From assembly GCF_000502955.1 (NCBI RefSeq), contig NZ_AYWO01000002.1, positions 10,001 to 69,611 of the forward strand: a DNA stretch of 59,611 nucleotides. Reading direction: 5' to 3'. Positions within the stretch are counted from its first letter, which is position 1; each line of letters opens with the position of its first letter. Below the pieces are notes generated by a model that was given only the letters and a program-made list of their open reading frames with translations, searched no databases and had not been told where the DNA came from. This stretch comes from Mesorhizobium sp. LNHC252B00 (lineage in GTDB: Bacteria; Pseudomonadota; Alphaproteobacteria; Rhizobiales; Rhizobiaceae). Shown piece after piece: positions 49,318-59,169 of this stretch. The position numbers and the translations under genes were made by a program.

Positions 49318-49956
49318 CTACCAGCGCACGAAAAACCGCCCGCCAAGCGCACCAAGCAGCGCCAGTACAGCGATCGCGATCGTGTACCAGGTAGCAACGA
49401 AAAGCGGCGAATCGTCGAAGCAATGGGCGGCGTAGAAGGTCGCCGACAGCCCGCCGGCGAGCAGGCCCGCGACCGCGCCTGCAAGCACCGGTCGTGTCGG
49501 CGCGCCGTAGCGCAGCATCCACAGGAAGATGGCAAGCGGTCCGATCCCGATCAAAGGGATGAATGTCATGCAGATCATCATGTTGGAGCCGACCATCCTT
49601 GTGCCCCACAGCGCCTCCGGCACCATGAAAAGCTCCAGAACCGCCGCCACGGCTACCAGCACCGGCGCCGCGGCCATCCAAGCCATTGCCCGACGCGTCG
49701 AAGCTCCCGGCGTCGACAAGTCGCGGATCAGGGCAAAGGCACTGACGGCAAGCACGATGGTGAAAACAAACTTGGAGAGAAAGCGCATCGTATGCGCGGC
49801 CGCCATGAAGTCCGGGCGCGGGCCGATGGTCAGCAGGAAAACGACGGCGGCGATCACCGCTGCAGCACCGGCGGCCATCCACCAGGCCGATTGCAACGGC
49901 ATCGCCTTGCTACCGGCATCGGCGTCCAGCGCCTTGATGAGATCGTCCGTCCTCAT
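49318..49956 (-). CDS. NrsF family membrane anti-sigma factor (DUF1109)
   Basis: A 212-residue protein with six transmembrane helices. It has MRTDDLIKALDADAG at the cytoplasmic N-terminus, then WWMAAGAAAVIAAVVFLL, and the conserved SNMMICMTFIPLIGIGPLAIFLWMLRYGAP. The last helical pair has AGLLAGGLSATFYAAHCFDDSPLFVATWY, with the Cys of the family. In Caulobacter NrsF holds the ECF factor SigF at the membrane and responds to metal or oxidant stress through cysteines. It begins one base after the sigma stop codon, so the two are coupled. Confidence 0.93.
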   Translation of the reverse strand: MRTDDLIKALDADAGSKAMPLQSAWWMAAGAAAVIAAVVFLLTIGPRPDFMAAAHTMRFLSKFVFTIVLAVSAFALIRDLSTPGASTRRAMAWMAAAPVLVAVAAVLELFMVPEALWGTRMVGSNMMICMTFIPLIGIGPLAIFLWMLRYGAPTRPVLAGAVAGLLAGGLSATFYAAHCFDDSPLFVATWYTIAIAVLALLGALGGRFFVRW

Positions 49957-49957
49957 G

Positions 49958-50494
49958 TCATTCCCGCCCGAATCGCTTGGCTATCGCGGCAAGTCCCCGA
50001 TGCAGCGACACACGCACCGCCGTCTCGCTGATACCGAACCTTGCCGCCGTCTCTCCGATAGAGCGGCCTTCCACCGATACGGCTGAGACCACCGAGCGCT
50101 GTGCCGGCGACAGGCCATCCAAAGCCCGGTTGATGTCGCGCTCGCTGACGGTTTCCGTTTCCGGCTCGGCGAATGTCTCGGCGATATCGTCGATATCGAT
50201 CTCGATGCGCCGTCCACGCCGCCGGAACGCGTCGATAAGCTTGAAGCGGGCGATTGCATAGATCCACGGCAACACCGGCGCGTCCTGGCGCCAGGTATGT
50301 CGTTTCACATGAATGGCCAGCAACGTTTCCTGCACGACATCCTCGGGATCGACCCCGCCCTGCACGATCTTGCGCCTGACAAAACCGCGCACCAGCGCGG
50401 CAATCCGGTGCAGAAAGTCGGCATAGGCCCTTTCATCTCCCGCGATCGCGGCCCGCATCAGCCGGGAAAGCTCGGCCTCGTTCTTGCCGCTCAC
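49958..50494 (-). CDS. ECF RNA polymerase sigma factor (SigF type)
   Basis: A 178-residue ECF sigma. Region 2 reads DPEDVVQETLLAIHVKRHTWRQDAPVLPWIYAIARFKLIDAFRRR. Region 4 has LSPAQRSVVSAVSVEGRSIGETAARFGISETAVRVSLHRGLAAIAKRF. Pairing with NrsF places it with Caulobacter SigF-like factors (ECF16 group). The start is a GTG at 50494 with GGGGGAG upstream. A matching ECF promoter lies at 50515-50540, so the operon is probably self-activated. Confidence 0.94.
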   Translation of the reverse strand: MSGKNEAELSRLMRAAIAGDERAYADFLHRIAALVRGFVRRKIVQGGVDPEDVVQETLLAIHVKRHTWRQDAPVLPWIYAIARFKLIDAFRRRGRRIEIDIDDIAETFAEPETETVSERDINRALDGLSPAQRSVVSAVSVEGRSIGETAARFGISETAVRVSLHRGLAAIAKRFGRE

Positions 50495-50514
50495 AAGAGT
50501 TCACTCCCCCGATT

Positions 50515-50540
50515 TTCGCGTCTCGGCGCTGATTTGTTAC
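50515..50540 (-). promoter_or_regulatory. Candidate SigF-type promoter of the sigma/NrsF operon
   Basis: On the minus strand GTAACA is separated by 16 bases from CGAA. From memory the Caulobacter SigF consensus is GTAACC-N16-CGAA, so five of six and four of four bases match with exact spacing. It ends about 20 bp before the GTG start, leaving a short leader. Auto-regulation is likely. Confidence 0.6.
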
Positions 50541-50625
50541 GTGGCCGGCGAAATAATGTCCAAGCCAAACTAGCGGCAAATCACGAAACTTTGCAGGCGC
50601 TCGATCAAAATCAGCAAAGCAATGT

Positions 50626-50640
50626 TGACTATCCCGGTCA
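50626..50640 (+). promoter_or_regulatory. Candidate RirA/IRO box upstream of the Fe(III) transporter
   Basis: TGA-N9-TCA, the iron-responsive motif bound by RirA in Rhizobiaceae, occurs 55 bp before the start of the iron-binding protein gene. It overlaps a possible -35 box TTGACT. The motif is short and could be chance, but its place in front of an iron transporter supports it. Confidence 0.45.
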
Positions 50641-50695
50641 GGTATCGATAGGTGCAGCCCTGACAGACCGAAGACCCGCAGAACGAGGACATGCC

Positions 50696-51703
50696 ATGAA
50701 ATACGCCCTTTCCACCCTCGTCGGCGCCACCGCGCTGGCAATCATCCTGCTCGCCGGTCCGGCGATGGCGGAAGATGATGGCATCATTGTTTACAACGCC
50801 CAGCACGAGAGCCTGACCAAGGCGTGGGCCGAAGGCTTCACCAAGGAGACCGGCATCAAGGTAACCGTGCGCAATGGCGGCGACAGCGATTTCTCGAACC
50901 AGATCGTCGCCGAGGGCGCTGCTTCGCCCGCAGACGTGTTCCTGACGGAAAACTCGCCAGCCATGGTGCTGGTCGAAAATGCCGGCCTGTTCGCGCCGGT
51001 CGAAGCCGACACGCTGGCCCAGGTTCCCCAGGACTATCAGCCGGCCAGCGGCAAATGGGTCGGCGTCGCGGCGCGCAGTACGGTCTTTGCCTATAACAAG
51101 ACCAAGCTAAGCGCCGACCAGCTACCCAAGTCGATGCTTGACCTCGCGGATCCGAGCTGGAAGGGCCGTTGGGCCGCTTCACCATCGGGCGCCGATTTCC
51201 AGGCCATCGTCAGTGCGCTGCTGCAGCTCAAGGGCGAGGCCGCCACGGCGGACTGGCTGAAGGCGATGAAGACCAACTTCACCGCCTACAAGGGCAACAG
51301 CACGGTGATGAAGGCGGTCAACGCCGGCGAAATCGAAGGCGGCGTGATCTACCATTATTACTATTTCGGCGATCAGGCCAAGACCGGCGAAAACAGCAAG
51401 AATGTCGCGTTGCACTATTTCAAGAGCCAGGATCCGGGCGCATTCGTTTCGATCTCCGGTGGCGGTGTGCTGGCTTCGAGCAAGCATCCGAAGGAAGCCC
51501 AGGCCTTCCTGAAATGGGTGACCGGCAAGGGCGGCCAGGACGTGCTGAAGACCGGCGATTCCTTCGAATACGCGGTCGGCAAGGGTGCGGAGTCCAACCC
51601 GAAGCTGGTACCGCTCGCCGATCTGCAGGCGCCAAAGGTCGATGCCACGAGGCTGAACTCCAAGAAGGTCACCGACCTGATGACGGCAGCCGGCTTGCTT
51701 TAG
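50696..51703 (+). CDS. Fe(III) ABC transporter, periplasmic iron-binding protein
   Basis: A 335-residue FbpA-type protein. The signal peptide (TLVGATALAIILLAGPAMA) is followed by GIIVYNAQHESLTKAWAEGFTKETGIKV, and DVFLTENSPAMVLVE. The iron-ligand tyrosines are in IYHYYYFGDQAK. It captures ferric iron in the periplasm for the permease. Start 50696 has GAGG upstream. A terminator follows at 51737, so much of the message probably ends before the permease gene, leaving more binding protein than permease. Confidence 0.95.
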   Translation: MKYALSTLVGATALAIILLAGPAMAEDDGIIVYNAQHESLTKAWAEGFTKETGIKVTVRNGGDSDFSNQIVAEGAASPADVFLTENSPAMVLVENAGLFAPVEADTLAQVPQDYQPASGKWVGVAARSTVFAYNKTKLSADQLPKSMLDLADPSWKGRWAASPSGADFQAIVSALLQLKGEAATADWLKAMKTNFTAYKGNSTVMKAVNAGEIEGGVIYHYYYFGDQAKTGENSKNVALHYFKSQDPGAFVSISGGGVLASSKHPKEAQAFLKWVTGKGGQDVLKTGDSFEYAVGKGAESNPKLVPLADLQAPKVDATRLNSKKVTDLMTAAGLL

Positions 51704-51736
51704 TTGACATTCCTCCTAAAAGGACAACCGACCACG

Positions 51737-51778
51737 CTCCCGCGGAAATTCGCCTTCCGCGGGAGTGATTTTGTTTTT
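51737..51778 (+). terminator. Terminator-like hairpin between the iron-binding protein and permease genes
   Basis: CTCCCGCGGAA pairs perfectly with TTCCGCGGGAG around seven bases. TGATTTTGTTTTT follows. It is located 34 bp after the binding-protein stop and 100-140 bp before the permease start. It looks like a strong intrinsic terminator that adjusts expression within the operon. Confidence 0.82.
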
Positions 51779-51877
51779 CGAGATGGCATTCGTCGATGAC
51801 GACACGCTGTGTTCCCGACCGCGATCGCGGTCCTTCAATTGCTGCCGCTGGACGCCAACGGCGTGGCGTCTGACCTG

Positions 51878-53458
51878 ATGCAGTCTGCGGTCGATCTTGC
51901 GCGCTCGGGCCTGCCTTCGGGCACAGGCCGAAGGTCTCGGCGGCGCGTACCGCTTTGGCTGGTCATCGTCGCTATCTTCGTTGCGCTGCTGGCGCTGCTG
52001 CCGCTCGCCTTCATCATCTGGATCGCAGTGCAGACCGGCTGGGAAACCGTCTCGGCGCTGGTCTTCCGGGCACGTGTCGGCGAGCTTCTGGTCAACACTG
52101 TCCTGCTGGTGCTGCTCTGCGTGCCGATCACCATCGTGCTGTCGGTTGCACTGGCCTGGCTGACCGAGCGCAGCAACCTGCCGGGCGCCCGGTTCTGGGC
52201 GTGGCTGTGCGTGGCGCCGCTCGCCATTCCCGCTTTCGTGCACAGCTATGCTTGGATCACCATGGTGCCAGGACTGCACGGCCTGTGGGCCGGCGTCCTG
52301 ATTTCCGTGATCGCCTATTTCCCCCTCCTGTATCTGCCGGTGTCGGCGGCGCTGCGCCGTCTCGATCCCGCCCTCGAGGACGCCGCCGCCGCACTCGGCC
52401 TTGGGCCCCGGCGCGTGTTTTGGCGTGTCGTGCTGCCGCAATTGCGGCTCGCGATCTGCGGCGGCTCGCTGCTGGTCGGTCTGCATCTGCTGGCTGAGTA
52501 CGGCCTCTATGTCTTCATCCGCTTCGACACCTTCACCACGGCGATCGTCGACCAGTTCCAGTCGACCTTCAACGGGCCGGCTGCCAACATGCTGGCCGGC
52601 GTACTGGTAAGCTGCTGTTTCGTGCTGCTCGGCCTCGAAGTGCTGGTGCGCGGCGAGGAGCGCTATGCCCGCGTCGGCTCGGGCGCCGCGCGCTATCAGC
52701 AGCGCACAAGCCTCGGACGGGCCACCGGACCTTGCCTGGCCTTGCTTGTCGTCACCACGCTGCTGGCGCTTGGCGTGCCTTTCGTCACCATTGGCGGCTG
52801 GCTTGCCGCCGGCGGCGCGGCTGTCTGGCGCTTCGACGAGATAGGGCTGGCGCTTGGCCAAACGCTGTTCCTGGCGCTCGCCGGCGCATTGCTCGCCACG
52901 GTCGCCGCCATGCCGATGGCCTGGATCTCGATCCGCGCGCCGGGGCCATTGCAGCGCCTGCTGGAGGGCTGCAACTACATCGTCGGCTCGTTGCCGGGGG
53001 TCGTCATTGCGCTGGCGCTGGTCACCATCACCGTGCGCATCGCGTTTCCGCTCTACCAGACCCTGTTCACCATCCTGATGGCCTATGCGCTGATGTTCCT
53101 GCCGCGCGCGCTGGTCAGCCTGCGCGCGTCGATCGCGCAGGCACCTGTCGAACTCGAACGGGCAGCTTCCAGCCTCGGCCGGCCGCCGCTGCAGGCGCTG
53201 TGGTCGACCACGATCCGCCTGTCGGCGCCAGGTGCAGCAGCCGGCATGGCGCTCGTGGCACTCGGCATCATGAACGAACTGACCGCCACCCAGATGCTGG
53301 CGCCGAACGGCACCCGCACGCTGGCGATGGCGTTCTGGTCCTACAGCAGCGAGATTGATTATGCCTCTGCGGCACCTTACGCCTTCATCATGGTGGCCAT
53401 GTCGCTTCCCTTGACCTGGCTGCTTTATGTCCAGTCGAAACGGATGGCCGGACGATGA
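51878..53458 (+). CDS. Fe(III) ABC transporter permease (fused FbpB type)
   Basis: A 526-residue permease with two BPD_transp_1 domains and about 12 helices. Each half has an EAA loop: [21 protein letters not shown] (first) and [24 protein letters not shown] (second). The size and two-domain layout are those of FbpB. It moves iron across the inner membrane. I chose the ATG at 51878; a GTG at 51809 is also in frame and neither has a good ribosome site. The stop overlaps the ATPase start by four bases (ATGA). Confidence 0.94.
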   Translation: MQSAVDLARSGLPSGTGRRSRRRVPLWLVIVAIFVALLALLPLAFIIWIAVQTGWETVSALVFRARVGELLVNTVLLVLLCVPITIVLSVALAWLTERSNLPGARFWAWLCVAPLAIPAFVHSYAWITMVPGLHGLWAGVLISVIAYFPLLYLPVSAALRRLDPALEDAAAALGLGPRRVFWRVVLPQLRLAICGGSLLVGLHLLAEYGLYVFIRFDTFTTAIVDQFQSTFNGPAANMLAGVLVSCCFVLLGLEVLVRGEERYARVGSGAARYQQRTSLGRATGPCLALLVVTTLLALGVPFVTIGGWLAAGGAAVWRFDEIGLALGQTLFLALAGALLATVAAMPMAWISIRAPGPLQRLLEGCNYIVGSLPGVVIALALVTITVRIAFPLYQTLFTILMAYALMFLPRALVSLRASIAQAPVELERAASSLGRPPLQALWSTTIRLSAPGAAAGMALVALGIMNELTATQMLAPNGTRTLAMAFWSYSSEIDYASAAPYAFIMVAMSLPLTWLLYVQSKRMAGR

Positions 53459-54537
53459 GCTTTCTCGAGATCAGCGGCCTGCACAAGCATTACGGCCCGG
53501 TCGCGGCGCTTGCTGGCGTCGACCTCAGCGTCGCCAGTGGCAGCCGCACGGCGATTGTCGGCCCATCGGGCTGCGGCAAGACGACCCTGCTGCGGCTGAT
53601 CGCCGGCTTCGAGGCCCCGGATCGGGGCCGCATCATGCTCGACGGCGAGGTTCTGGCCAATGGTGACGGTGCCGTGCCGGCACATCGCCGCGGCATCGGC
53701 GTGGTGGCGCAGGACGGCGCCCTGTTCCCGCATCTGACCATCGGCGACAATATCGGCTTCGGCATGGCGCGTGGCGAAGAAAAGCGCACCGAGCGCATCG
53801 TCGAGCTCGCCTATATCGTCGGGCTCGACAAGGCGATCCTCAAACGCCGCCCGCACGAACTCTCCGGCGGCCAGCAGCAGCGCGTTGCGCTGGCCCGCGC
53901 CATGGCGATGAAGCCCAGGCTGATGCTTCTTGACGAGCCGTTCTCGGCGCTCGATACCGGCCTGCGCGCCTCGATGCGCAAGGCGGTGGCCGAGCTTCTG
54001 GAAACCGCCGGCATCACGACCATCCTGGTGACGCACGACCAGGCCGAAGCGCTGTCCTTCGCCAGTCAGGTCGCGGTGATGCGCGACGGCAAGTTCTCGC
54101 AGATCGGTACGCCACGCGAACTCTATTTCAAGCCGAAGGACAGGATGATCGCCGAATTCCTCGGCGACGCCATCATCCTGCCGGCAAAGATATCCGCTGG
54201 CTTCGCCAGCTCGCCGCTCGGCCGCATCGCGGTCGACACCAACGACAGCCGCGACGTTGCCCGCATCATGCTGCGGCCGGAGCAGATCGCGCTGAAAAGA
54301 ACGTCGCGCGAGGGCATGTCGGGCACTTCGGACATGCTGTTCGGCGAAGTGACGGAATCGGAATTCGCCGGCTCGATGTGCACGGTCGCGGTGCGGCTTC
54401 TGAACAACGCCGATCCGCCCGATGCGGCCGCGATCGGCAACACGCCGCTGGTGCTGCGCAAACCGGGCATGGACGCGCCGGCGGTCGGCGAGATCGTCCG
54501 GCTGACCGTGTCGGGAAAGGCGCATGTCTTTGCCTGA
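53455..54537 (+). CDS. Fe(III) ABC transporter ATP-binding protein (FbpC type)
   Basis: A 360-residue ABC ATPase. Walker [16 protein letters not shown] signature: [18 protein letters not shown]. Walker [13 protein letters not shown]. Switch His: [11 protein letters not shown]. The C-terminal TOBE-like domain (from about residue 235) is typical for this group. It powers the permease to which it is translationally coupled. Its stop is 29 bp from the stop of the convergent ugpC. Confidence 0.95.
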   Translation: MSFLEISGLHKHYGPVAALAGVDLSVASGSRTAIVGPSGCGKTTLLRLIAGFEAPDRGRIMLDGEVLANGDGAVPAHRRGIGVVAQDGALFPHLTIGDNIGFGMARGEEKRTERIVELAYIVGLDKAILKRRPHELSGGQQQRVALARAMAMKPRLMLLDEPFSALDTGLRASMRKAVAELLETAGITTILVTHDQAEALSFASQVAVMRDGKFSQIGTPRELYFKPKDRMIAEFLGDAIILPAKISAGFASSPLGRIAVDTNDSRDVARIMLRPEQIALKRTSREGMSGTSDMLFGEVTESEFAGSMCTVAVRLLNNADPPDAAAIGNTPLVLRKPGMDAPAVGEIVRLTVSGKAHVFA

Positions 54538-54566
54538 ACGCCGACGCGTAGGACATATCGTTCGGA

Positions 54567-55634
54567 TTAGCCGACGCGCTTTCCGGCGTGATCGAACCAA
54601 TGCAGCTTTTCTGCCTTGGCAACCACGCGCAACTGATTGCCGACCGTAGCGGTCGCGCGACCAGCGACACGCACGATGATGCTGCTGCCACCCGCGGCAC
54701 AGTGAAGAAAACTCTCGGCACCTACCGGTTCGACGGCCGCGACCAGCGCCGGCAGGACGAGTGCGCCGGACGGCGCCTCCGCATTGAAGGTAACGTCGGC
54801 ATCCTCGGGCCGAAAACCGACTGTCGCGGCTCTTGCCTGCTCAGGCGCGAAGGCAATCGCCGTGCCGTCAGCTAGCATCGGGCCCGAGGAGCCTGCGGTC
54901 AACGCCAGGAGATTCATCGGCGGCGCGCCGATGAAGGAAGCGACGAACGTCGAAGCCGGTTTCTCGTAGACGTCGAGCGGCGCCCCCATCTGCTCGACCA
55001 GTCCGGCATTCATGACAACGAGGATGTCGGCCAGCGTCATCGCCTCGAGCTGGTCGTGGGTGACATAGACCGACGTGACGCCGAGCGAGCGCTGCAGGTT
55101 CTTGATCTCGACCCGCATCTGGCCGCGCAATTTGGCATCGAGATTGGAGAGCGGCTCGTCGAACAGGAAAACGCGCGGGTTGCGCACAATGGCACGGCCC
55201 ATGGCGACCCGCTGGCGCTGGCCGCCGGACAGCTCGCGCGGGCGTCGGTCGAGCAGTGTTGAAAGTTCCAGCACCTTCGCCGTCGAACGGACCCGGCTGT
55301 CGATCTCGTCTTTCGGCGTGCCGCGGTTGCGCAACCCGTAGGCCATATTGTCGTAGACCTTCATATGCGGGTAGAGCGCATAATTCTGGAACACCATGGC
55401 GATGTCACGCTCGGTCGGGCCGATGGAGTTGACGATCTTGCCGTCGATCGCAACCGTTCCCGAGGAGATGGTTTCGAGCCCGGCGATCATTCTGAGCAGC
55501 GTGGACTTGCCGCAGCCGGATGGGCCGACCAGCACGCAAAGCTGCTTGTCGGGAACGGCGATGGAAACCCCCTTCACGGCCTCGAAGCCGCTCGGGTAGA
55601 CCTTCTTAACGTCCTTCAGATCGACGGTCGCCAT
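54567..55634 (-). CDS. ugpC: sn-Glycerol-3-phosphate ABC transporter ATP-binding protein
   Basis: A 355-residue MalK/UgpC-type ATPase. Walker [18 protein letters not shown]. Signature: [17 protein letters not shown]. Walker [21 protein letters not shown]. Switch: [21 protein letters not shown]-terminal TOBE_2 regulatory domain follows ([21 protein letters not shown] at the end). It energises the UgpAE permease. The gene starts 7 bp after ugpE, the last gene of the ugpBAEC order. Confidence 0.93.
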   Translation of the reverse strand: MATVDLKDVKKVYPSGFEAVKGVSIAVPDKQLCVLVGPSGCGKSTLLRMIAGLETISSGTVAIDGKIVNSIGPTERDIAMVFQNYALYPHMKVYDNMAYGLRNRGTPKDEIDSRVRSTAKVLELSTLLDRRPRELSGGQRQRVAMGRAIVRNPRVFLFDEPLSNLDAKLRGQMRVEIKNLQRSLGVTSVYVTHDQLEAMTLADILVVMNAGLVEQMGAPLDVYEKPASTFVASFIGAPPMNLLALTAGSSGPMLADGTAIAFAPEQARAATVGFRPEDADVTFNAEAPSGALVLPALVAAVEPVGAESFLHCAAGGSSIIVRVAGRATATVGNQLRVVAKAEKLHWFDHAGKRVG

Positions 55635-55641
55635 CAGCTTC

Positions 55642-56490
55642 TCACTTTTCGGAATCGACTAGGCCGCGAACGAACCAGCGTTGCATCAGCACCACGACCA
55701 GGATCGGCGGCACGATGGCCAGCATCGCTGTGACCATGACCAGGTGCCATTGCGTATCGGCATCGGCGAAGGAGACCATCCTCCTGAGCGCGATGACGAT
55801 CGTATTCATGTTGTTGCTGTTGGTGACAAGCAACGGCCATAGATACTGTGTCCAGCCATAGATGAAGAGGATGACGAACAGCGCGGCAATGTTTGTGCGC
55901 GACAATGGCAACAGGATATCGAAGAAGAAGCGCCACGGCCCTGCACCGTCTACACGCGCCGCCTCCACGAGTTCACCTGGAATTGTCATGAAAAACTGTC
56001 GAAACAGCAATGTGGCGGTGGCCGAGGCGATCAGCGGGATGATCAGGCCGGCGTAGGTGTCGATCATGCCGAGATCGACCATCACCTTGTAGGTGGGCAG
56101 GATGCGCACCTCAACGGGAAGCATCAGGGTGATGAAGATCAGCCAGAAGAAGACCATCCGCAGCGGAAAACGGAAGAACACGATCGCATATGCCGACAGG
56201 ATCGAGATGAAAATCTTCCCCACCGCGATGCCGAGCGCCATGACCGTGGTGTTGAGCAGCAATCGACCGACACTGACGCCGCCGATGCGGCCGACACCGC
56301 CGAACAGCGCTTCGCTATAATTGTTCCAGAACTGATCGCCGGGCAGGAGCGGCAATGGCGGCTTAAGGATCGTTTGCAGCGTCTGCGTCGAGGCAACGAA
56401 TGTGTAGTAGATCGGGAAGGCGACGATCAATATGCCGAGGATGAGCACGGCATGGGCGAGGAAAATGCGAGACGAGGACTGACCGATCAT
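55642..56490 (-). CDS. ugpE: sn-Glycerol-3-phosphate ABC transporter permease UgpE
   Basis: A 282-residue permease with six helices. The EAA loop is seen as [39 protein letters not shown]. It pairs with UgpA to form the inner-membrane channel. Eight bases separate it from ugpA and seven from ugpC. A distinctive [13 protein letters not shown] segment matches UgpE. Confidence 0.93.
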   Translation of the reverse strand: MIGQSSSRIFLAHAVLILGILIVAFPIYYTFVASTQTLQTILKPPLPLLPGDQFWNNYSEALFGGVGRIGGVSVGRLLLNTTVMALGIAVGKIFISILSAYAIVFFRFPLRMVFFWLIFITLMLPVEVRILPTYKVMVDLGMIDTYAGLIIPLIASATATLLFRQFFMTIPGELVEAARVDGAGPWRFFFDILLPLSRTNIAALFVILFIYGWTQYLWPLLVTNSNNMNTIVIALRRMVSFADADTQWHLVMVTAMLAIVPPILVVVLMQRWFVRGLVDSEK

Positions 56491-56498
56491 CGCTTGCC

Positions 56499-57383
56499 TC
56501 AGCCGTAATGGACTTTGCGTTCCACGTAGCGGAACTGGATGGCGGTGAGCGAGATCACGATGATCATCAGGATGACCGACTGCGCCGCCGAGTCACCGAG
56601 GATCAGATTGACGAAGCCGTCATTGTAGACCTTGTAAACCAGCGTCTCAGTCGCCTTGCCCGGACCGCCGCCGGTGACGGCATGGACGATGCCGAACGTG
56701 TCGAACAGGGCATAGACGGTGTTGACGACCAGCAGGAAGAAGGTCGTCGGCGCAAGCAGCGGGAAGACGATGGTCCAGAATCGCTTGGTCTCGCCGGCCC
56801 CGTCCATGGCCGCCGCTTCGATCAAGGTTTTCGGCACCGCCTGCAGGCCTGCGACGAAGAACAGGAAATTGTAACTGATCTGCTTCCAGGCAGCGGCGGA
56901 CACCAGCAGGATCATGGCGTGGGTGCCGTTGAGCAGCGGATCCCAGGCGATGCCGAAACTTCTCAGCATGTAGGCCAGCGACCCGATCGACGGATTGAAG
57001 AGGAACAGCCACAGCATACCGGCAATCGCCGGCGCCACCGCGTAGGGCCAGATCAACAGCGTGCGGTAAAGACCTTTGCCGCGCACCACCTTCTCTGCCA
57101 TGACCGCGAGCAGGAGTGCCACGCACATGGCGACGATAGCGGTCGCAAGGGAAAACACCACCGTCACCTTGATCGAGTTGAGGTAGGCTGGATCGGCAAG
57201 CACCTTCCTGAAATTGGCAAACCAGACGAACCTGGTCCTCAGTCCGAACGGGTCCTGCCTGAGCATGGACTGATAGAACGCCTGACCGGCCGGCCAGTAG
57301 AAAAAGACGAGCGTGATGGCAAGTTGCGGTGCCACCAAGAGGTAGGGGAGGACCTTGTTGGGAAAGACGACGCGAGGGGTCAA
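56499..57383 (-). CDS. ugpA: sn-Glycerol-3-phosphate ABC transporter permease UgpA
   Basis: A 294-residue permease with six helices. It begins with [30 protein letters not shown], characteristic of UgpA. The EAA loop is [32 protein letters not shown]. Together with UgpE it forms the translocation path. It follows ugpB after 190 bp, which contain a rhizobial palindrome that may lower downstream expression. Confidence 0.93.
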   Translation of the reverse strand: MTPRVVFPNKVLPYLLVAPQLAITLVFFYWPAGQAFYQSMLRQDPFGLRTRFVWFANFRKVLADPAYLNSIKVTVVFSLATAIVAMCVALLLAVMAEKVVRGKGLYRTLLIWPYAVAPAIAGMLWLFLFNPSIGSLAYMLRSFGIAWDPLLNGTHAMILLVSAAAWKQISYNFLFFVAGLQAVPKTLIEAAAMDGAGETKRFWTIVFPLLAPTTFFLLVVNTVYALFDTFGIVHAVTGGGPGKATETLVYKVYNDGFVNLILGDSAAQSVILMIIVISLTAIQFRYVERKVHYG

Positions 57384-57499
57384 GGAGCCACTCCGGGCTG
57401 GTTAGTCGGGTGGCACCATATGGTGCCCTTCTCTGTCAAAGGTGGCATTGATGGACGTTTCGGATTCGGCAGCATCGACAATTGGCGAAATCACAGCAA

Positions 57500-57523
57500 A
57501 TCTCCCCCTCTCCGGGGGGAGAT
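57500..57523. repeat. Rhizobial palindrome between ugpB and ugpA
   Basis: ATCTCCCCC-tctc-cGGGGGGAGAT forms a strong hairpin, followed by ccctgacaggacggtggg. The form is that of a dispersed rhizobial repeat, related in type to the one after secA. Placed between the binding-protein and permease genes, it could protect or partly end the ugpB message. Confidence 0.6.
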
Positions 57524-57573
57524 CCCTGACAGGACGGTGGGTGCGCAGTAGAACAAGGACTTTTGCGCCCGCT

Positions 57574-58884
57574 TTAGTTCCCCAGCGCTTCCTTGATCGC
57601 GGCATTGCCGCGTGTGACCGCATTGTCGAGCGCCTGCTGCGCGGTTTGCTGGCCGGCGAGCATCTTCTCGAACTCCTCGTTCTGGATATCGCGCACCTGC
57701 GGCAGATTCGGCAGACGTACGCCCTTCGAATTGTCGGTCGGCGCCTTACCCGTCATCTGCAGGATCGGGGTCTCGCGACCGACGTTCTTGTCATAGAAAC
57801 CGGATTTGTTGGTCGCTTCATAGGCCGCCAGCGTTACCGGCAAATAGCCCGACTTCTGGTGCAGGTACTCCTGCACGTCGGTCTTCGACAAATAGGCGAA
57901 GAAAGCAGCCACTCCCTTGTATTCCTCGTCGGATTTGTCCGCGAAAACCCACAGGCTGGCGCCACCCGGCGTCGTGTTCTGCGGCGCGCCCTTGGCGTCG
58001 CTGTCATAGGGCAATTGGCCGATGCCGTAATTCATGCCGGACTTGACGATATCGCCGAGCCCGCCGGAGGATTCGGTCATGATCCCGCATTCGCCAGCAA
58101 GGAAGATCTGCTTGGCTTCGGAGGTGCGCCCGCCATATTTGAAGGTGCCGTCCTTGGCGAGGTCTGCGAGCGCCTGGAAGTGATTGACGAAAATCGGCGC
58201 ATTGATCTTGAGTTCGACATCGCCGCCGGCCAAGCCATTCTGCTGGGTGGCCCATGGCACATCATTCCAGGCAGCGAAATTCTCCAGATGGATCCAGGTC
58301 AGCCAGGTCGAGGTGTAGCCGCAGGCGGCCGCGCCGCTCGCCTTGATCTTCTTGGCATCTTCCCACACCTCATTCCAGGTCTTGGGTGGGCTGCCGACGT
58401 CGAGACCAGCCTTCTGGAAGATGTCCTTGTTGTAATAAAGGATCGGCGAAGAGGAGTTGTAGGGGAAGGACAGCATGGTGCCGTCCGGCTTCGAATAATA
58501 GCCGACGATGCCTGGCAGGTATTGGCTCTTGTCAAAGGTCATTCCAGCGCTGGTCAATACATCGGCTGCCGGCTTGATTGCGCCTTCGGCTGCCATCATC
58601 ACGCCGGTGCCGACGTCGAACACCTGGATAATGTCGGGCGCCTGGCCGGCGCGGTAGGCGGCGATGCCGGCATTCAGCGTCTCGGGATACGTGCCCTTGA
58701 ACACCGGAACGAGCTCATAATCGCTCTGGCTGGCATTGAAATCCTTGGAGATCTTGTCGACGACCTCGGCATTGGCGCCAGTCATGGCGTGCCACCAGCT
58801 GATCTGCGTGACAGCAAAAGCGGAGGCGGTGGAAAGCAGCGTAAAGGTGGCGGCAACACCGGCCGCGAAGCCGAAGGACTTCAT
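57574..58884 (-). CDS. ugpB: sn-Glycerol-3-phosphate ABC transporter substrate-binding protein
   Basis: A 436-residue periplasmic binding protein. The signal peptide (FAAGVAATFTLLSTASAFA) precedes VTQISWWHAMTGANAEVVDKISKDFN. Family-typical parts are YELVPVFKGTYPETLNAGIAAYRAGQAPDIIQVFDVGTG, FPYNSSSPILYYNKDIFQKAGL and TPGGASLWVFADKS. It captures glycerol-3-phosphate or its diesters, a source of carbon and phosphate. It is the first gene of ugpBAEC. I could not find a convincing Pho box upstream. Confidence 0.96.
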   Translation of the reverse strand: MKSFGFAAGVAATFTLLSTASAFAVTQISWWHAMTGANAEVVDKISKDFNASQSDYELVPVFKGTYPETLNAGIAAYRAGQAPDIIQVFDVGTGVMMAAEGAIKPAADVLTSAGMTFDKSQYLPGIVGYYSKPDGTMLSFPYNSSSPILYYNKDIFQKAGLDVGSPPKTWNEVWEDAKKIKASGAAACGYTSTWLTWIHLENFAAWNDVPWATQQNGLAGGDVELKINAPIFVNHFQALADLAKDGTFKYGGRTSEAKQIFLAGECGIMTESSGGLGDIVKSGMNYGIGQLPYDSDAKGAPQNTTPGGASLWVFADKSDEEYKGVAAFFAYLSKTDVQEYLHQKSGYLPVTLAAYEATNKSGFYDKNVGRETPILQMTGKAPTDNSKGVRLPNLPQVRDIQNEEFEKMLAGQQTAQQALDNAVTRGNAAIKEALGN

Positions 58885-59169
58885 GTTTCATCTCCCGTTT
58901 GTCATTGGCGAAAGGGGCACTCCCGCACAGGCAATATGTGTCGGTCATGACAATCAGACAACGGCTTTGTTGCAGATCGATGAACTTCATCTCTGCCTGA
59001 AGCAATGCTCGCCTCCCCGTAACAGACTACGGCAAAGCAATGGCGTTAGCCGACTTAGCGCGACAACGAACAGCGCAGGGACCGTCTTCAGGACCGGGCT
59101 CCGCCAAGCTGGTTTTCGGGTATGACAATGCTGATTACAGCTGCAGCAGCCGTGAAACGGTGAGTTGCT

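Noticed and set aside
58945..58980. Possible Pho box (TTGTCAT-N4-GACACAT) upstream of ugpB
   Set aside because: Only the first half-site fits CTGTCAT. The second matches three of seven bases.
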